Shown piece by piece: positions 5,875-8,100 of a DNA stretch of 8,100 nucleotides; within the stretch, counting starts at the first letter, position 1; the number at the start of each line of letters is the position of its first letter. The stretch is from an uncultured Porphyromonas sp. Its GTDB lineage: Bacteria > Bacteroidota > Bacteroidia > Bacteroidales > Porphyromonadaceae. Location of the stretch: assembly GCA_900539765.1 (NCBI GenBank), contig UQDF01000074.1, forward strand, positions 1 to 8,100. The letters run 5' to 3'. The notes below the pieces were generated by a model that saw only the letters and a program-made list of their open reading frames with translations, made no database searches and was not told the origin of the DNA. The position numbers and the translations under genes were made by a program.

Positions 5875-7896
5875 TTACTCCTCCTTACTCTGCTCAGGAG
5901 CGTCAGCGGGCTGATCGGACTCTTGCTGTGCTCTCTGCTCCTTACGTATATCACGTAGCTTGAGGTCTAGCTCGTCGATCTCTTGCTGCATCGAGTCACA
6001 GCGCTCCTCCAGCATCTTGAGCAAGTTCTCGCCTGCACTGCTCGTCACACTCAGGCGCTCCTTGTTGTTGCTGTAAGTCTGCAGATCGCTCTCCAGCTGC
6101 TCCTTGCGGCGCTGTATGCGATCATACTCTTCACCATAAGGACTGGCAGGGCCGAAGTTGCGACGGTTATTGTTGCGGTTACCACGTCTGTCGCCACGAG
6201 GTCTGTCGCTAGCTCTCAGCTTATTGAAGAAAGCATCCATCTGCTCCTTCAGCTCATCTTGTAGCTTACGACGGGTCCTGCGAGGCATATAGCCTAGCTG
6301 GTTAAAGTCTCTCTGTAGCGTCACCGCCTCCTCACGTTCAGCATCGCTCGGTGCCTCGATAGCGGCAAGCTCATGTGCACGAGCTAAGAGCTGCTTGGCA
6401 GTAGCTATATGCTCCTTGCTTTCCTCACGCTGTGCCTGATAGAGTGCTTTGTGATGCGTGTAGTAAGTGTCGCAAGCAGCACGGAAGCGCTTGAAGAGAG
6501 CCTGGTGCTTGTTTGTGTGGATCATCTCATTCCACTCCGTCTGCAGCTCCTGTATGCGACTATGTCCCTCAGGCCAGCGCTCCTCAGCGACGATCTGCTC
6601 GATCTCCTCGATGATCGCACGCTTGCGGTCGCCCTGCTCGCTGATTAGCTTGTTACGCTCGCGCATGAACTCCTTGCGCTTGTCAAAGAAGATGTCACAT
6701 GCCGTCCTAAAGTGCAGGTATAGCTCCTCGCTCACCGCACGAGGCACACGACCCGTCTTACGCCACTGCGTTTGCAGCTCCTTGATCTGGTCCGTGTAGG
6801 TACGCCAATCCTTGAAGGTGTGTATATCGTTCGGGTTGATCGCCTCGATCTGCGTGATGATACCCCGCTTGATCGCTTCGTTCTCACCCTCCTGCGTGCG
6901 CTGCTGGTTGCGATACTCCTGGTTGTTGCTGTTGATCTTTGCCGAAAGCTCCTGGAACTGCTTCCACAGATCCTTGCGAAGCTCCTTAGCCACAGGACCC
7001 ACGTCGCGCCAGCGGTGGTGTAGGTCTTGTAGTTCGCGTGCAGCTTGTGTCACATCGGCAGACTCTGACAACTCCTTAGCACGCTGTATGATCGCCTCCT
7101 TAGCCTCGAGGTTCTTCTTGAAGTCATAATCGCGGAACTCGTTATTGATCTGCTGTAGATCGTAAAACTGCTCCCTCAGATGCTCAAACTCACCCTGTAT
7201 CTGACGCATATCACCAGGAGGCACAGCTCCCGTATTGCGCCAGCTCTCCGTGATCTCACGGTACTCCTTGCTGATGACGCCAAAGCTCTCGCTCGACGTG
7301 AGCAGCTTACTCAGACGCTCCACAAGCTCACGCTTGGTAGCTAGATTAGTCTTCTGCTCCTCAGCTATCTCCTCTTGGCGCTTGCGATTGCGCTCCTTAA
7401 AGTCATTGAGTAACTCCTTAAGACGTATCTCCTGCGCCTCAGCGTCAGCACGTAGCTTAGCATTCTCCTCCGAGACCGTGTTCAGGTAGCTATTCATCTT
7501 GCTGTAGAAGACATTCTTGTAGCGATCAATGATAGAGCGTGGGGGCAACTCTCCACTCTGCAGGAGGAGTACCACATCGTCAGTGATCTGTGCGCAACTC
7601 ATCTTAGCAATGTCTGCGTCGCTCTTGTTGAGTAGCTCTTGATATTGTCTCTCCTCTTCTGATAGCTCGGTCGTCGCAGCGGTCTCAGCTTGAATCGTCT
7701 CGGTTGTCTCCTCCGTAGCCGTAGACTCAACGACAGGCTTCTCTTGAGTCGTCTCTGTCGTCGTATCAGGCGATGGAGAGGTCTCTGGAGTGTTAGCCGG
7801 GGATGTCGTCGCTTCTTGCGCCGATGGTGTGGTAGTCGTCTGGTCGAGAGCAGAGGTCTGCTCTATCTTGTTCTCTTCTTGTGGGGTAAGATTCAT
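5875..7896 (-). CDS. DUF349-repeat coiled-coil protein
   Basis: This 673-residue, highly charged, apparently soluble protein has no signal peptide or membrane segment. Residues 1-80 are a Thr/Glu/Pro-rich, probably disordered region. A helical segment rich in Glu/Lys/Arg follows (about 80-200), then five DUF349-type units. Each is marked by an aromatic followed by a basic or polar run: W219 (SWRNTGAVPP), W296 (RWRDVGPV), W378 (QWRKTGRVPR), W455 (EWNEMIHTNK, degenerate) and F531 (DFNQLGYMPRR). Spacing is 77, 82, 77 and 76 residues. After the repeats comes a short Arg/Gly/Asn-rich patch (565-580), then a coiled coil (about 588-658) and an acidic tail. DUF349 has no firmly known biochemical function. 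It is transcribed separately from mltG, with its own promoter and a hairpin at its end. Compositional bias explains the many open frames on the opposite strand. Confidence 0.9.
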   Translation of the reverse strand: MNLTPQEENKIEQTSALDQTTTTPSAQEATTSPANTPETSPSPDTTTETTQEKPVVESTATEETTETIQAETAATTELSEEERQYQELLNKSDADIAKMSCAQITDDVVLLLQSGELPPRSIIDRYKNVFYSKMNSYLNTVSEENAKLRADAEAQEIRLKELLNDFKERNRKRQEEIAEEQKTNLATKRELVERLSKLLTSSESFGVISKEYREITESWRNTGAVPPGDMRQIQGEFEHLREQFYDLQQINNEFRDYDFKKNLEAKEAIIQRAKELSESADVTQAARELQDLHHRWRDVGPVAKELRKDLWKQFQELSAKINSNNQEYRNQQRTQEGENEAIKRGIITQIEAINPNDIHTFKDWRTYTDQIKELQTQWRKTGRVPRAVSEELYLHFRTACDIFFDKRKEFMRERNKLISEQGDRKRAIIEEIEQIVAEERWPEGHSRIQELQTEWNEMIHTNKHQALFKRFRAACDTYYTHHKALYQAQREESKEHIATAKQLLARAHELAAIEAPSDAEREEAVTLQRDFNQLGYMPRRTRRKLQDELKEQMDAFFNKLRASDRPRGDRRGNRNNNRRNFGPASPYGEEYDRIQRRKEQLESDLQTYSNNKERLSVTSSAGENLLKMLEERCDSMQQEIDELDLKLRDIRKEQRAQQESDQPADAPEQSKEE

Positions 7897-8002
7897 TTTC
7901 GAGATGATTCTAGATGTATTACTAATATCGAGGAGTCACTATATGCTCAAGTGTAGCGTACATGTCCCTCGTCTGCTCAATCAGCTAATGCTGCTCTGAA
8001 TG

Positions 8003-8010
8003 CAAAGATA
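8003..8010 (-). promoter_or_regulatory. Promoter -7 element of the DUF349 gene
   Basis: Read leftward this is TATCTTTG followed by CA, an excellent match to the Bacteroidetes -7 consensus TAnnTTTG. The expected -33 position holds no clear TTTG. Transcription would start near 7996, giving a leader of about 100 nt before the ATG at 7896. The element forms one arm of a 7-bp inverted repeat (8002-8008 with 8017-8023). Confidence 0.6.
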
Positions 8011-8100
8011 ACTAATTCTTTGCGATTGGAGAACTATTTGCGCAAAGCGTAGATTCAACTATCAAATGCAACTGAATTGGTTTCGTCGAGCTTTTGATAA
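8011..8100. other. Intergenic right end with small palindromes
   Basis: No coding frame is supported here. The stretch holds the perfect 10-nt palindrome TTTGCGCAAA (8037-8046) and an inverted repeat TATCAAA/TTTGATA (8060-8066 with 8093-8099). It also completes the GCAAAGA/TCTTTGC repeat spanning the DUF349 promoter. These may be regulatory sites for the DUF349 gene or for a gene starting beyond the window; no regulator can be named. Confidence 0.35.

Noticed and set aside
5983..7489. Several rightward frames (79-110 codons) opposite the DUF349 gene
   Set aside because: They arise from the Glu/Lys/Arg-rich codon pattern of the long sense gene, overlap one another in different frames and share no motif.
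7690..7999. Two rightward frames of 88 and 69 codons opposite the DUF349 N-terminus and promoter
   Set aside because: They are antisense to the Thr/Glu/Pro-rich coding region and run across the promoter; the Arg/Leu/Ser-rich translation looks like a shadow.

Overview
The window looks like chromosomal housekeeping sequence from a member of the Bacteroidales, most like Porphyromonas. This rests on four things: Bacteroidetes-type promoter elements (TAnnTTTG) upstream of the tRNA and of the large leftward gene; no convincing Shine-Dalgarno sequences; a tRNA gene with no encoded CCA; and a large DUF349-repeat protein of the kind common in this phylum. The genus is inference from overall resemblance, not from a database search.

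Layout. Positions 1-488 hold no gene I can support. They contain a 25-bp hairpin, a cluster of short CACGT-centred repeats and hairpins, and then a good promoter for tRNA-Arg(TCT) at 489-562. Positions 563-803 hold two small GC hairpins and a weak promoter-like element. Two rightward genes follow: a TPR / two-transmembrane / SH3-like protein resembling BatE (804-1643) and a PAP2-family membrane phosphatase (1700-2404). They converge on a leftward cluster with very tight spacing. In transcription order it is mltG (5733-4618), a TcdA/ThiF-like enzyme (4608-3853), a LolD-like ABC ATPase (3838-3146) and a membrane-anchored ComEA-like helix-hairpin-helix protein (3153-2422). A 141-bp gap with a strong hairpin separates this cluster from a second leftward unit, the 673-residue DUF349 protein (7896-5875). 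That gene has its own promoter near 8003-8010. The right end (8011-8100) has only small palindromes.

How the genes fit together. The four-gene cluster has gaps of 9 and 14 nt and one 8-nt overlap, so it is very likely one transcript. It joins peptidoglycan strand termination (MltG), tRNA t6A cyclisation (TcdA), a probable envelope ABC system ATPase, and a DNA-binding HhH protein. There is no evident single pathway; shared expression is the safer reading. The PAP2 phosphatase and the BatE-like protein are also envelope proteins.

I see no prophage, transposase, CRISPR array, toxin-antitoxin pair or defence system. I do not see a clear undescribed system. The points most worth a second look are the DUF349 protein's repeat architecture, a G7 tract inside the tRNA promoter spacer, the BatE-like gene apart from any bat operon, and the hairpin and repeat cluster at the left end.
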